From the NCBI RefSeq assembly GCF_016734815.1, contig NZ_JAERQF010000032.1, positions 1 to 57,766 of the forward strand: 57,766 nt of DNA, written 5' to 3'. A model generated the notes under the pieces. The model was not told the origin of the DNA, ran no database searches, and was given only the letters and a program-made list of their open reading frames with translations. Shown here one piece after another: positions 23,686-32,142 of this stretch (its first letter is position 1; each line of letters starts with the position of its first letter). Made by a program: the position numbers and the translations under genes. Source of the stretch: Hymenobacter rubidus. GTDB lineage: Bacteria; Bacteroidota; Bacteroidia; Cytophagales; Hymenobacteraceae.

Positions 23686-24720
23686 ATGTATAAAGCCCTC
23701 GTCAAACCCCTGCTTTTCAAACTTGACGCTGAGCGCGCCCACCACCTGGTGTTCGACAATTTGCGTCGGGCGGCGCGGGTTCCCGGTACGCCGGCCCTGC
23801 TGCGGGCGCTGTATGATTTCCAGAACGCCAGCCTGGAACGCGACGTTTTCGGGCTGAAATTCCCGAACCCGGTGGGCCTGGCGGCGGGCTTCGACAAGAA
23901 CGCGGCCCTGACCGATGAGCTGGCCACGCTGGGCTTTGGCTTTGTGGAGATTGGCACGGTGACGCCCCGGCCGCAGCCCGGCAACCCGCAGCCGCGCCTG
24001 TTCCGCCTGCCGCAGGACGAGGCACTGCTCAACCGCATGGGCTTCAACAACGACGGGGCGGCCGTGGTGGCGGCCCGGCTGGCCCAGCGGCGCAACCGCC
24101 AGCTCATCATCGGCGGCAACATTGGCAAGAACAAGGACACGCCCAACGAGCGCGCTGCGGAAGACTACGTGGCGTGCTTCGACGCATTGGCCGAAGTGGT
24201 CGATTATTTTGTGGTGAACGTGAGCTCGCCCAACACGCCGGGCCTGCGCCAGCTGCAAGAGAAAAAGCCGCTGATTGAACTGCTCCAGCAGGTGCAGGCC
24301 CGCAACCTCGGCCGTGCCAGGCCCCGGCCCCTGCTGCTGAAAATAGCGCCCGACCTCACCGATTCGCAGCTCAACGACATTCTGGAAATAGCCCGTGAAA
24401 CCAAGTTGAGCGGCTTGGTAGCCACCAACACCACCATCAGCCGCGACGGCCTGGCCACCGATGCGGGCTATGTAGCCAGCCTCGGCGCCGGCGGGCTCAG
24501 TGGCAGGCCGCTGCGGGCGCGGGCTACCGAAGTTATTCGCTACTTGCACCACAAGTCGGATGGCGGACTGCCAATTATTGGCGCTGGCGGCATTCATTCG
24601 GCAGCCGATGCGCGCGAGAAACTCGCCGCGGGCGCGTCGCTTATTCAGCTTTACACCGGCTTTATTTACGAAGGGCCGGCGTTGGTGAGCCGGATAAACC
24701 GGAGCCTGGTGCCAGCGTAA
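23686..24720 (+). CDS. pyrD: Dihydroorotate dehydrogenase (quinone), class 2
   Basis: A 344-residue FMN enzyme oxidising dihydroorotate to orotate in UMP synthesis, membrane-associated and quinone-linked. The class 2 N-terminal helix (MYKALVKPLLFKLDAERAHH) is present. FMN- and substrate-site motifs include GLAAGFDKNA, GTVTPRPQPGNPQPRLFRLP, NRMGFNN, NVSSPNTPGLR with the class 2 catalytic serine, and IGAGGI. Its last 59 bp overlap the 3' end of the convergent membrane-protein gene. Confidence 0.96.
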   Translation: MYKALVKPLLFKLDAERAHHLVFDNLRRAARVPGTPALLRALYDFQNASLERDVFGLKFPNPVGLAAGFDKNAALTDELATLGFGFVEIGTVTPRPQPGNPQPRLFRLPQDEALLNRMGFNNDGAAVVAARLAQRRNRQLIIGGNIGKNKDTPNERAAEDYVACFDALAEVVDYFVVNVSSPNTPGLRQLQEKKPLIELLQQVQARNLGRARPRPLLLKIAPDLTDSQLNDILEIARETKLSGLVATNTTISRDGLATDAGYVASLGAGGLSGRPLRARATEVIRYLHHKSDGGLPIIGAGGIHSAADAREKLAAGASLIQLYTGFIYEGPALVSRINRSLVPA

Positions 24721-25348
24721 TGCGTTGCCCGCGCACCCGCCGGTGCCACCACATGATGAGCGGCGCACCCAGGACGGTAGGCCAAAGGAACCCGACAGTG
24801 CGCGGAATAAAATGCAGGCTGGTGACCGAAAACGCCGACACCGCCGCGATGTACGAAGCTAGAAAACCCGAAATGTGGTTGAGTAGCCATTGGTTTTTGG
24901 CCCAGCGGCCGGCGTTGGCGTAGCCGCGCAACTGCCGGACTGCCGTGGCTGCCCCCAACCCACCAAACACGCCCACTGGGATGTTGCCGGCCATAAAAGC
25001 ATAGGCCACCGTGCCCAGAAAGACGGCCAGCCCCACTCCGGCCACGGCCCAGTCGAAGGCGGCAACCTGAGCATCCCAGGCCAGACGCTTCAGGAAAAGC
25101 GAGCGGTAGCCAAACCCGGCCATGTAGAGGCTAAACACCGCCGTAAGCAGCAAGAACAGGCTGTGAATGTGCTGCGAGCCCAACAAGGCCGTAGTGCCGG
25201 CCACCACCATTGCCCAGAAAAACACCAGCCCCCAACGCCGGTGCGCCGCGCCCCCTTTGCGAACGGCCAGCGCCACCGGCGCCACAAAAAAACCCGTGAA
25301 TCCGGCCAGGATATGCACGTAGCGGTTGAGGGCGAAAAATGTTTCCAT
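24662..25348 (-). CDS. Hypothetical polytopic membrane protein
   Basis: The 228 residues include about six hydrophobic segments. A histidine-containing first helix (FALNRYVHILAGFTGFFVAPVALAV) is followed by HRRWGLVFFWAMVVAG and later HISGFLASYIAAVSAFSV. Paired histidines in the membrane recall DUF2306-like or haem-binding proteins, though I cannot name the family. The 3' end overlaps pyrD by 59 bp in the opposite direction, and the overlapping tail (GSGLSGSPTPALRK) looks dispensable. The ATG at 25348 gives a good N-terminal helix. Confidence 0.72.
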   Translation of the reverse strand: METFFALNRYVHILAGFTGFFVAPVALAVRKGGAAHRRWGLVFFWAMVVAGTTALLGSQHIHSLFLLLTAVFSLYMAGFGYRSLFLKRLAWDAQVAAFDWAVAGVGLAVFLGTVAYAFMAGNIPVGVFGGLGAATAVRQLRGYANAGRWAKNQWLLNHISGFLASYIAAVSAFSVTSLHFIPRTVGFLWPTVLGAPLIMWWHRRVRGQRITLAPGSGLSGSPTPALRK

Positions 25349-25486
25349 AATTCCAGCAGCGGCCTGAGTTGAACCGCGGCCGAAAGATGCAAGCGCGCTC
25401 GGACTACCCGGCCCAAAATAGCTCCGAAACGTTGGCTTTCAGGGCTGAAACGACGCGCTGGCCGGATGGAGGCACCACCAGCAGCG

Positions 25487-26608
25487 CTAAAGTTTAGCGC
25501 CTATTTTGAACTCAATCACATCGGCCGCGCCCCGATGGATTTTCAAATCGATGGCGCCAAAGAGCAGGTCGGTGAAGTGGTATTTCAGGCCCAGGCGCTC
25601 GTAATAAGGGGTGCTCGATTTATAGGGCGCGTACACGTAAAAGCCCAGGTGCGAGTCGAAAGCCAGCCGGCCAAACAGCAATTCGTGGCCCAGAAACACG
25701 CCCACTTTTTTCACATCGGGCTGCTTGAGGCCGGCGCGGGTGGTGTCTTCCAGCTGAGCCTTTAGGCTGCGGTCGTAGAAGCCTTCCGCGCCCAGGAGCA
25801 GGTTCGACTTGCGGTTCATGCGGCGGCCCACAGCGGCCGTCACCGAGTTCACAAGGTACTTGTTGTGGTCGCCTTCGGTGCGCTGCTTGAAGCCCAGGCT
25901 GGTACTCAGGTTGACGAAGCAGTGGCCAACGTCAGCCGGTGCGGGCGCGTGGGCATTGAATTGCGGGGCCGGGCGCTGCTCGTGGTAGTTCAGGCCCAGC
26001 ACCACCGAGGGCAGGTTGACGCCAAAGTTGGGCTTGGTGGTGGCCCCGTTGGAAAAGTGGTTCAGGCCGGCCCCCACCAGCAGGCCCAGGTGCGGCGTGA
26101 GGGCATAATCGTACTCGAACCGAAATTGCAGCGTGGCGTTCAGGGCCGAGCTGGCGATGGTGTTCTTGTGGTTGGTTTCCTGATTGTACGGATTGGTGAG
26201 GTAGGCCAGGCCGGCCCCCAGCCGGAAACTAAAGTCGTGTTTTGGGCCCCTCGAAAACGTCTTGCTGAGGTACGGGCTGGCCGCAAAGGCATAGCCCAGA
26301 ATGGGGTTGTGAAAATCGTAGTAGGTCAGCGCCACACCAATTTTCGGAAATTTGTACCAGCCGTGCCAGGGCGCCGCGCCGGTGGTCTGGCGCTGCAGGT
26401 TAATTTCAAAGCCCGTAGGATGCGAATCGACCAGGTGCCGAATGGCGTAGGTGTGCGCCATGATAATGCTGCCCTGCGCGTACGCCCCCACGATGAACGG
26501 GGCGGGCGGCACGGCTGCCGAATCTAAGCCTTGAGCTTGAGCAGGCAACACCACCGCACCCCATACCAGCACCGACAAACCGGCTTTAAGTGCTTCATAA
26601 GCATTCAT
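25487..26608 (-). CDS. Acyloxyacyl hydrolase / PagL-like lipid A deacylase
   Basis: A 373-residue outer-membrane beta-barrel with a signal peptide (about 1-26, ending AQA). The motif GLNHFSNGA at 181-189 gives the His184-x-Ser186 pair characteristic of PagL 3-O-deacylases. Aromatic strands before and after fit an eight-stranded barrel, but the protein is about twice the length of Pseudomonas PagL, as is usual for Bacteroidota members (PF09411). It would trim an acyl chain from lipid A in the outer leaflet. Family is likely, activity inferred. Confidence 0.83.
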   Translation of the reverse strand: MNAYEALKAGLSVLVWGAVVLPAQAQGLDSAAVPPAPFIVGAYAQGSIIMAHTYAIRHLVDSHPTGFEINLQRQTTGAAPWHGWYKFPKIGVALTYYDFHNPILGYAFAASPYLSKTFSRGPKHDFSFRLGAGLAYLTNPYNQETNHKNTIASSALNATLQFRFEYDYALTPHLGLLVGAGLNHFSNGATTKPNFGVNLPSVVLGLNYHEQRPAPQFNAHAPAPADVGHCFVNLSTSLGFKQRTEGDHNKYLVNSVTAAVGRRMNRKSNLLLGAEGFYDRSLKAQLEDTTRAGLKQPDVKKVGVFLGHELLFGRLAFDSHLGFYVYAPYKSSTPYYERLGLKYHFTDLLFGAIDLKIHRGAADVIEFKIGAKL

Positions 26609-26809
26609 ATATACTACCTAATCCATAAAAAGCCGGAACCGGCTTCAAAAATACGCCCCCAGCCGGTGTCCAAATCGTGAAGCCAAAATGAAATAAAAAA
26701 TACTTCGCGATTTCGGCAACTCGCACCTCCTCCCAGCCGATATAAGCCCTGAATTTGGAAATCAAAACACAGATTGTCTTCAGAATTCGGCTTATCACTT
26801 TTATCAATC

Positions 26810-27583
26810 ATGAAAAAAACAATTTTATCACTCGGACTGCTGGTGGTTCTAGGGAGCACTGCACAAGCGCAGTCAGGCATTAAAATCGGTCTTAAAGGCG
26901 GGGCGAACTTGGCCAGCTATACCGGCACCGATAAAAATGACACCAAGGCGAAGTACGGCTTCAGCGCCGGTGCCACGTTCAACTTTCCCTTGTCGGACAT
27001 GATTGCCATCCAGCCAGAACTGCTCTATTCGCAGAAAGGCATCAAGCTGGACTACAGCGGCGCAAATAACAGCGATGCTTCGCTTTTTAAGAGTAGCGGC
27101 ACTGTTTCCGGCACTTTTGGCCAAACCTTGAGCTATATCGATGTTCCGGTGCTGCTGCGGGTAAACACGGGCGGCGGCGACGGCTCGGGCCTGTTTTTTG
27201 AATTCGGCCCCCAAGGAAGCTTTCTGATTGCCCAACGCGGGTTTATTGATAGCGGCGACAAAGCCTCTGTGATACTCATGGGTCCCGACCGCAACAACTC
27301 GAAGAGTTCGGGTGCCTCGTCTCCGGCAACGGCCGTGGGCAATAGCACCGACGATTTCAACAAAGTTGTGATTGGCTACGCGGCCGGTATCGGCTACCAG
27401 CTCACCAGCGGCCTGAGCATTGGGATTCGCTACACCGGTGATATTTCCCAAGTGTATAAGGACGGCACGGGTACGGCCGATGCCTTTAAGCCCTACCAAG
27501 CGCTGGGTGCGAAATTTACAAATCCTAACGTGCACAACTCGGTCTTCCAGTTTCAGGCAGGCTACGCATTTGGGGGTAAATAA
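26810..27583 (+). CDS. Outer-membrane beta-barrel protein, PorT-like
   Basis: The 257-residue product has a clear signal peptide MKKTILSLGLLVVLGSTAQAQ. The mature start GIKIGLKGGANLASYTG, followed by PELLYSQKGIKLDYS and YIDVPVLLRVN, matches the Bacteroidota outer-membrane beta-barrel family (PF13568). It probably makes an eight-stranded barrel. Its role is unknown. The ATG at 26810 is used because twelve in-frame codons upstream lack signal character. A terminator follows. Confidence 0.88.
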   Translation: MKKTILSLGLLVVLGSTAQAQSGIKIGLKGGANLASYTGTDKNDTKAKYGFSAGATFNFPLSDMIAIQPELLYSQKGIKLDYSGANNSDASLFKSSGTVSGTFGQTLSYIDVPVLLRVNTGGGDGSGLFFEFGPQGSFLIAQRGFIDSGDKASVILMGPDRNNSKSSGASSPATAVGNSTDDFNKVVIGYAAGIGYQLTSGLSIGIRYTGDISQVYKDGTGTADAFKPYQALGAKFTNPNVHNSVFQFQAGYAFGGK

Positions 27584-27599
27584 CGCTCAACTGGCCGAT

Positions 27600-27637
27600 A
27601 AAAAAGCCTGGTTCGACAATCGAGCCGGGCTTTTTTG
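27600..27637 (+). terminator. Terminator of the PorT-like gene
   Basis: The hairpin AAAAAGCCTGGTTCG / CGAGCCGGGCTTTTTT has a 5-base loop. It pairs through G-U wobbles only in plus-strand RNA and ends in a T run, so it favours rightward transcription. Confidence 0.8.
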
Positions 27638-27691
27638 TGCAGTAGCAACAAGGCTATCTGAAAAAAGCTTGCCTGCTTGGTTACTTACCAT

Positions 27692-27748
27692 GTCAAATGC
27701 AAAAAAGCCCCATGCAAGCTATGCATGGGGCTTTTTTTTGCATTTGAC
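27692..27748. terminator. Long bidirectional terminator
   Basis: Stem AAAAAAGCCCCATGCA / TGCATGGGGCTTTTTT, with outer arms GTCAAATGC / GCATTTGAC extending it with slight asymmetry. It serves the minus-strand gene at 27759 and backs up the terminator at 27600. Confidence 0.88.
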
Positions 27749-27758
27749 CAGTCTCCAA

Positions 27759-29312
27759 TCAGGCGTTGGCAATTTCCAGCAGCACTTCGTAGTAAGGACG
27801 GCCCAGGGTGCGGGCCCGCAGCCAGGAGTAGAAGCTAATAACCTGGATGTCTTCGCGTTCCTCGGAAATGAACGCGGGCACGTGCGCTACCCGGTTGCCG
27901 AAGTCCCGGTCGTGGGCGGCGTCGGGGGCTTCAATCAGCTCACGCACCAGGTTCAGGTACACCAGCACCGGCTGGTAGGGGCCGCCGGCTGGCACGGCTT
28001 CGGCGGCTTCGGTGGCCGGCACCGCGGGGAATTGCTCGCGGAGGGTGCGCTCCATCATGCGCAGGCGGCTCAGGGCCAGCTCGGGGTTGCCCAACTCTAC
28101 CTGAATAATCATTTCGCCGATGTTGCGGTTCAGCATCCATTCCAGCCCCAGGTGTTGCTCCAGCCAGTGGTCGGTACGGGCCAGGCTAAGCAGGGCCTGA
28201 TTGGCTTTGGCCACCTTGCCTTCGGCAAAGTAGTGAAAGGTAAGCTGAAAGCGGGCCGTGAGGTCATCGGCCGGGGTCAGTGCTTTGGCATTGCGTAGCA
28301 CGCCTTCCAGTAGGGCAATGCTTTCGGCGTTGCGACGCAGAAAGGCATAGTTGGCCGCCAGCAAAAACGTGAAGCGCGGCCCAAACTCGCTGAACTGCCG
28401 GCCCGGTCCGGCCGCCATAATGGCCTGTCCTTGCTCCAGATACTGCACCGAAGCGGCGAAGCGGCGCGAGCGGTAGAGCGCGTGGGCCAGCATATAAAGC
28501 AGCTTGAGCTGGTGCCCGCGCTGGGCCGGCGCAAAACCGTGGCGCCGCTCCATGAGCTTGTAGCAGCGCTCGATGAAGGGCGCAAAAGACGCGAAATCGC
28601 GCCGCACCAGCATGGCGTTGCGGGCAATGGACATGAGCCGGCTCAGCAGCGAGGGCGAACGGGCGAAGGCTTCCTGCAAGTCGTACTCGGTCAGAATATT
28701 CTGCAGAATGTCATCGATGGGCACGGCGGCCCGGCCGCGCACGCGGGCCTGGCGCAGGCGCTGGCGCAGCAGGCTGTCGGCAATGTTGGCCCGCTCTTCT
28801 TCGCCGGCCGCCTTTTTGTTGAGGCGGTAGCGGGCAATGATGTCCTCCAGCGGCGCGGCGTGGGGCGAGTCGGCGTGCTGAATCTGGAGGTTGTACACGG
28901 CATTCAGCGGCTCGTACTGCTCATTTTCATGGGCCAGTTTTTCGGCTTTGCGCAGCGTGCTCCAGGCCAGGCGCGGAATGCCGGCTTCGAACAGGTATTG
29001 GGCCAGGGTAAGCTGGCCGCGCACGGTGGCTGCGGCCGTGGTATCGAGCTGGCGCTGGCGCAGCAGCAGGTAGTCGGTGAGGTGGCGCATGAGGCGCTTG
29101 CGCAGGGCGTAGTACGCCACCGGATTGGGCTCGTCGGGGTAGAGCTTGGCAATGAGCTGTGCCGATTTCAACTCTTTTGCCTGCACCAGCAACTCGTAGA
29201 GGCGCGAATCCTGCCGCCCGCCGGCTTTGCGGCGCTGGCGCTGAATGAACACGCCAAAGTCGCGGCGCTCGTCGGGACTGAGGGTGAGTAAGGTTGTACG
29301 CAGGTCGTCCAT
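27759..29312 (-). CDS. Hypothetical helical-repeat protein
   Basis: A 517-residue cytoplasmic protein, almost entirely alpha-helical, rich in Leu, Arg and Ala. Repeated helix pairs such as AHALYRSRRFAASVQYLEQGQAIM and FTFLLAANYAFLRRNAESIALLEG have TPR-like spacing without strict consensus, so I read it as a TPR-like scaffold. The N terminus MDDLRTTLLTLSPDERRDFGVFIQRQRR resembles a family of Cytophagales proteins known to me only as hypothetical. No enzyme motif, signal peptide or membrane segment is visible. It stands alone between divergent and convergent neighbours. Confidence 0.8.
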   Translation of the reverse strand: MDDLRTTLLTLSPDERRDFGVFIQRQRRKAGGRQDSRLYELLVQAKELKSAQLIAKLYPDEPNPVAYYALRKRLMRHLTDYLLLRQRQLDTTAAATVRGQLTLAQYLFEAGIPRLAWSTLRKAEKLAHENEQYEPLNAVYNLQIQHADSPHAAPLEDIIARYRLNKKAAGEEERANIADSLLRQRLRQARVRGRAAVPIDDILQNILTEYDLQEAFARSPSLLSRLMSIARNAMLVRRDFASFAPFIERCYKLMERRHGFAPAQRGHQLKLLYMLAHALYRSRRFAASVQYLEQGQAIMAAGPGRQFSEFGPRFTFLLAANYAFLRRNAESIALLEGVLRNAKALTPADDLTARFQLTFHYFAEGKVAKANQALLSLARTDHWLEQHLGLEWMLNRNIGEMIIQVELGNPELALSRLRMMERTLREQFPAVPATEAAEAVPAGGPYQPVLVYLNLVRELIEAPDAAHDRDFGNRVAHVPAFISEEREDIQVISFYSWLRARTLGRPYYEVLLEIANA

Positions 29313-29511
29313 GCGGGCAAATTACATACAGACAAGGCCTGCAACCGCAGCGCAGGAGGCGCCAGCGTAGCTTTTAGGCAATGAAGCCGGTTTGTTTTAC
29401 GGGTGCACCAAGGCTGTGCCGATAACCTCAACCGTACAAAAAAGTGGGTTACCTTTTTGGAACGGCCCTATTAATGAGCAAAACCAACCGTTTCACCTTT
29501 CCATAATCCTG

Positions 29512-29763
29512 ATGAAAATGTCCTTCAAAACCCTGCTGGCTGTTGCAGCCTTCGGTGCTTTCACCGCCACTTCCTGCTCCGAGAAAAAAGCTGACGAAGC
29601 AGCCAACACCACGGAAAACGCCGTTGATGCAGCAGCTGACAAAACCGGCGACGTTATCGACAGCGCCAAAGCTGACATGGCCCGCGAACCCGGCGATACC
29701 GCCGTGGTGCGCAACACGCCCGCCGACAAAGTAGTGGAACAAGTGCCCGCTACCCAGAAATAA
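29512..29763 (+). CDS. Small lipoprotein
   Basis: An 83-residue exported protein. The signal sequence MKMSFKTLLAVAAFGAFTATSC ends in a lipobox-like cysteine at residue 22. The rest is acidic and Ala-rich (EKKADEAANTTENAVDAAADKTGDVIDSAKADM), likely a single amphipathic helix, and resembles small YtxH-like or entericidin-type stress lipoproteins. The start could be the ATG at 29512 or 29518. A perfect-stem terminator follows 15 bp after the stop. Confidence 0.75.
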   Translation: MKMSFKTLLAVAAFGAFTATSCSEKKADEAANTTENAVDAAADKTGDVIDSAKADMAREPGDTAVVRNTPADKVVEQVPATQK

Positions 29764-29778
29764 GCGACCTGCTTTTCC

Positions 29779-29830
29779 TATTACAGCAAAACGCCCTGCT
29801 ACCTCCGTAGCAGGGCGTTTTGCTGTAATA
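29779..29830 (+). terminator. Terminator with perfect 24-bp stem
   Basis: Arms 29779-29802 and 29807-29830 (TATTACAGCAAAACGCCCTG then CTAC) are perfect complements with a 4-base loop. It immediately follows the small lipoprotein gene. Confidence 0.88.
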
Positions 29831-30010
29831 GGCCGAACGAATCAGGGATTCGTCCCAAAGTCAGATACGAAAGCCCTAATCATGTGAATAACATATACAT
29901 TATAAATATAATATTTGATTTCAAAAGTCAGTAAAACCCAAAAGTTGACTGGTGCACGGTGCACAGGTTTTCCACCTTTGTACATCGCCTCACCTCATTT
30001 CAACTTTGTT

Positions 30011-30784
30011 ATGCGTACTTTTTTACTGCTCTTACTACTTGTGCTGCTGGGCAGCGCCGCCCACGCCCAGGACCTGCTCACGAAGCGCAACGGCGAAGAG
30101 ATTGCCGTGAAGGTGGTCGAAATAACCCCGGCCGAAGTGCGGTACCGCCGCGCCGACAACCCCGACGGCCCCCTCATCAGCGTGTGGAAGTCGGACGTGT
30201 TCATGATTCGCTACGCCAACGGCAGCAAAGAAGTGCTCAATGCCGCGCCGGCCGTAGCCCCGGGCACCTCGGCAGCTGCCCCGGCTGGGCCCCCAGCCAC
30301 CGTCGGCGGCGTTCCGGTAGTCAACAACCAGTCGCCGGACGACGCCATTCTGGAAGAAACCATTCACCTCGACGGGCCCCGCGTTGGCTTTACCATCCTC
30401 ACGCCCGGCGTGCTGAGCAAGGCCCAGGAAAGCATTCCCGACCTCAACCCCTTCCTGACGCAGTTTGGCTGGCAGTTTGAAACCCGCCTGTTTCGGCTGC
30501 CCAACGGCTTGAGTGGCCTGGTAGAGTTTGTGCCGCTGGTGGGCGGCCTGGAGCAGGGCAAGTTCCTGCCGAGCCTGAGCGGACTGCTGGGCATTCGCGG
30601 GGCCAAGGGCTTTGAGGTGGGCATGGGACCCAACGTGACGCCACTGGGCGCCAACCTGGTGCTGGCCGTGGGCTCGTCGTTCCACTCCGGCGGCATCAAT
30701 TTTCCGGTGAACCTGGCAGTGGTGCCCGGCAATGGTGGCGCCCGAGTGAGCCTGATGATAGGCTTCAACGCCCGCCACCGCTAG
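30011..30784 (+). CDS. Exported protein with N-terminal domain shared with the next gene
   Basis: A 257-residue protein with signal peptide MRTFLLLLLLVLLGSAAHAQ. Residues 21-80 (LLTKRNGEEIAVKVVEITPAE... to SDVFMIRYANGSKEVL) form a small beta domain that recurs in the gene at 30822. A Pro/Ala linker (about 85-115) follows, and then a Gly-rich beta-strand domain resembling an outer-membrane barrel (FETRLFRLPNGLSGLVEFVPLVGG). Function unknown; location is probably the outer membrane. The ATG at 30011 gives the signal peptide. Confidence 0.75.
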   Translation: MRTFLLLLLLVLLGSAAHAQDLLTKRNGEEIAVKVVEITPAEVRYRRADNPDGPLISVWKSDVFMIRYANGSKEVLNAAPAVAPGTSAAAPAGPPATVGGVPVVNNQSPDDAILEETIHLDGPRVGFTILTPGVLSKAQESIPDLNPFLTQFGWQFETRLFRLPNGLSGLVEFVPLVGGLEQGKFLPSLSGLLGIRGAKGFEVGMGPNVTPLGANLVLAVGSSFHSGGINFPVNLAVVPGNGGARVSLMIGFNARHR

Positions 30785-30821
30785 CCGGCGGGGCTTTGCC
30801 AAACACTAGTTCCCGCTCGCT

Positions 30822-31409
30822 ATGAACCGATTCTTACTCCTGCTCTTGCTGCTGGCATGGGCTAGCCAAAGCTGGGCGCAAGCCCCCGCTACCGACGTGA
30901 TGCTGCGCACCGATGGCAACGAAGTGGTGGGCCGGGTGGTCGCCATCACGCCGCTGCAAGTGCGCTACCTGCCGCCCGCCGGGGCCGATACCCTGCACCT
31001 GGCAGCCACCGATGTCTTCCTGATTCGCTACGCCAACGGCACCCGCGAAGTGCTGCATTCAGCGGCACCGGCCAAGACGAGCCTGAGCGATGCCCAATGG
31101 CGGGCGCTGGCGCGCCGCGATGCGGGCCGCAACTACACCGACCACGGCGCCTTCTGGGGTTCGTTGGGGGCCACGCTCTACGGCGGGCCACTGCTGGGCT
31201 TGGTGGCCCCCGCCGTGATTGCCCCGCATGCCATAGCAACGCACAACCTGCGCACGCCCCACCCCGAGCTATTGGCTGAGCCGGCCTACAACCAAGCTTA
31301 CCGAAAGGAAGCGCAGCACCACAAGCGCGGACGGGCCTGGGCCGGCTACGGAGTGGGCACGCTGGCGTGGGTGGTGCTCATGGGAGCCCTGGCGTCGAGT
31401 GGGCCGTAG
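30822..31409 (+). CDS. Exported protein, paralogue of the preceding N-terminal domain
   Basis: A 195-residue protein with signal peptide MNRFLLLLLLLAWASQSWAQ. The domain VMLRTDGNEVVGRVVAITPL... to TDVFLIRYANGTREVL (about residues 26-79) aligns with the preceding gene. The C-terminal half carries two hydrophobic Gly-rich segments (GSLGATLYGGPLLGLVAPAVIA and GYGVGTLAWVVLMGAL), so it may be membrane-embedded. The gene starts 37 bp after the stop of its paralogue, so the two are probably cotranscribed. Function unknown. Confidence 0.75.
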   Translation: MNRFLLLLLLLAWASQSWAQAPATDVMLRTDGNEVVGRVVAITPLQVRYLPPAGADTLHLAATDVFLIRYANGTREVLHSAAPAKTSLSDAQWRALARRDAGRNYTDHGAFWGSLGATLYGGPLLGLVAPAVIAPHAIATHNLRTPHPELLAEPAYNQAYRKEAQHHKRGRAWAGYGVGTLAWVVLMGALASSGP

Positions 31410-31539
31410 CAAGGCCGGCAGGTTGAAGTACAACATTCTGGCATTCGGCCACCAGGCCTCAACGCTTGAGCTCCGAGCCGCGTACAAACCGCACAATTAC
31501 TTCTTCCCTGCCCACCCTTACTTCCCAATCCTTTCACTC

Positions 31540-31968
31540 ATGGACGTTAACAACAATAACATCGGCGATAGCACTGAACTGCGTGCTCGCGGCAACTGGA
31601 ACGACATCAAGGGCCAGGCCAAGCAAAAATGGGCCAACCTCACCGACGACGACCTGACGTACCGCGAAGGCCAGCAGGACGAGTGGTTTGGCAACCTTCA
31701 GCAGAAGACGGGCGAAACCATTGACAGCATCAAGAACTGGTTCAACGACAAAACCGACAATGCCACGGCCTCGACTACCGGCACCGAGTGGCGCGCCCGC
31801 GGCAACTGGGACCAGGTGAAAGGCCAGGCCAAGCAAAAGTGGGGCAACCTCACCGACGATGACCTGACCTACGAAGAAGGCAAACAAGACGAGTGGCTGG
31901 GCCGCCTGCAAGAGAAAACCGGCCACGCCGTCGACGACATCAAGGCCTGGTTCAACCGAACTTTCTAA
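31540..31968 (+). CDS. CsbD family stress protein with duplicated domain
   Basis: A 142-residue hydrophilic protein made of two tandem CsbD units of about 54 residues each. Both begin RARGNW and contain KGQAKQKW, NLTDDDLTY and DEW, with KTG further on and a closing helix ending in WF. CsbD proteins are small general-stress proteins of unknown mechanism, usually one unit of 60-70 residues. Here the duplication is internal and the second copy differs at about a quarter of positions. The ATG at 31540 follows a Pro/Phe-coding stretch that is probably untranslated. A terminator follows at 32029. Confidence 0.88.
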   Translation: MDVNNNNIGDSTELRARGNWNDIKGQAKQKWANLTDDDLTYREGQQDEWFGNLQQKTGETIDSIKNWFNDKTDNATASTTGTEWRARGNWDQVKGQAKQKWGNLTDDDLTYEEGKQDEWLGRLQEKTGHAVDDIKAWFNRTF

Positions 31969-32028
31969 TTCCACATTTCCCGATGAAGTAACAGCGCCTT
32001 CCAATCCACACGCGGCTATTTCATCATC

Positions 32029-32060
32029 AAAAGCCCCTTCTGGTTTCAGGAGGGGCTTTT
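32029..32060 (+). terminator. Terminator of the CsbD gene
   Basis: The hairpin AAAAGCCCCTTCTG / CAGGAGGGGCTTTT (one wobble) has a 4-base loop and a T-rich tail. Confidence 0.82.
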
Positions 32061-32142
32061 CTTTTGGTGGGTTGGCTGGTAGAATCAGTGGTTGCGGAGC
32101 TATTGCGGCTTCATTATTGCTCGATGAGTTTTGTACTTGAGC

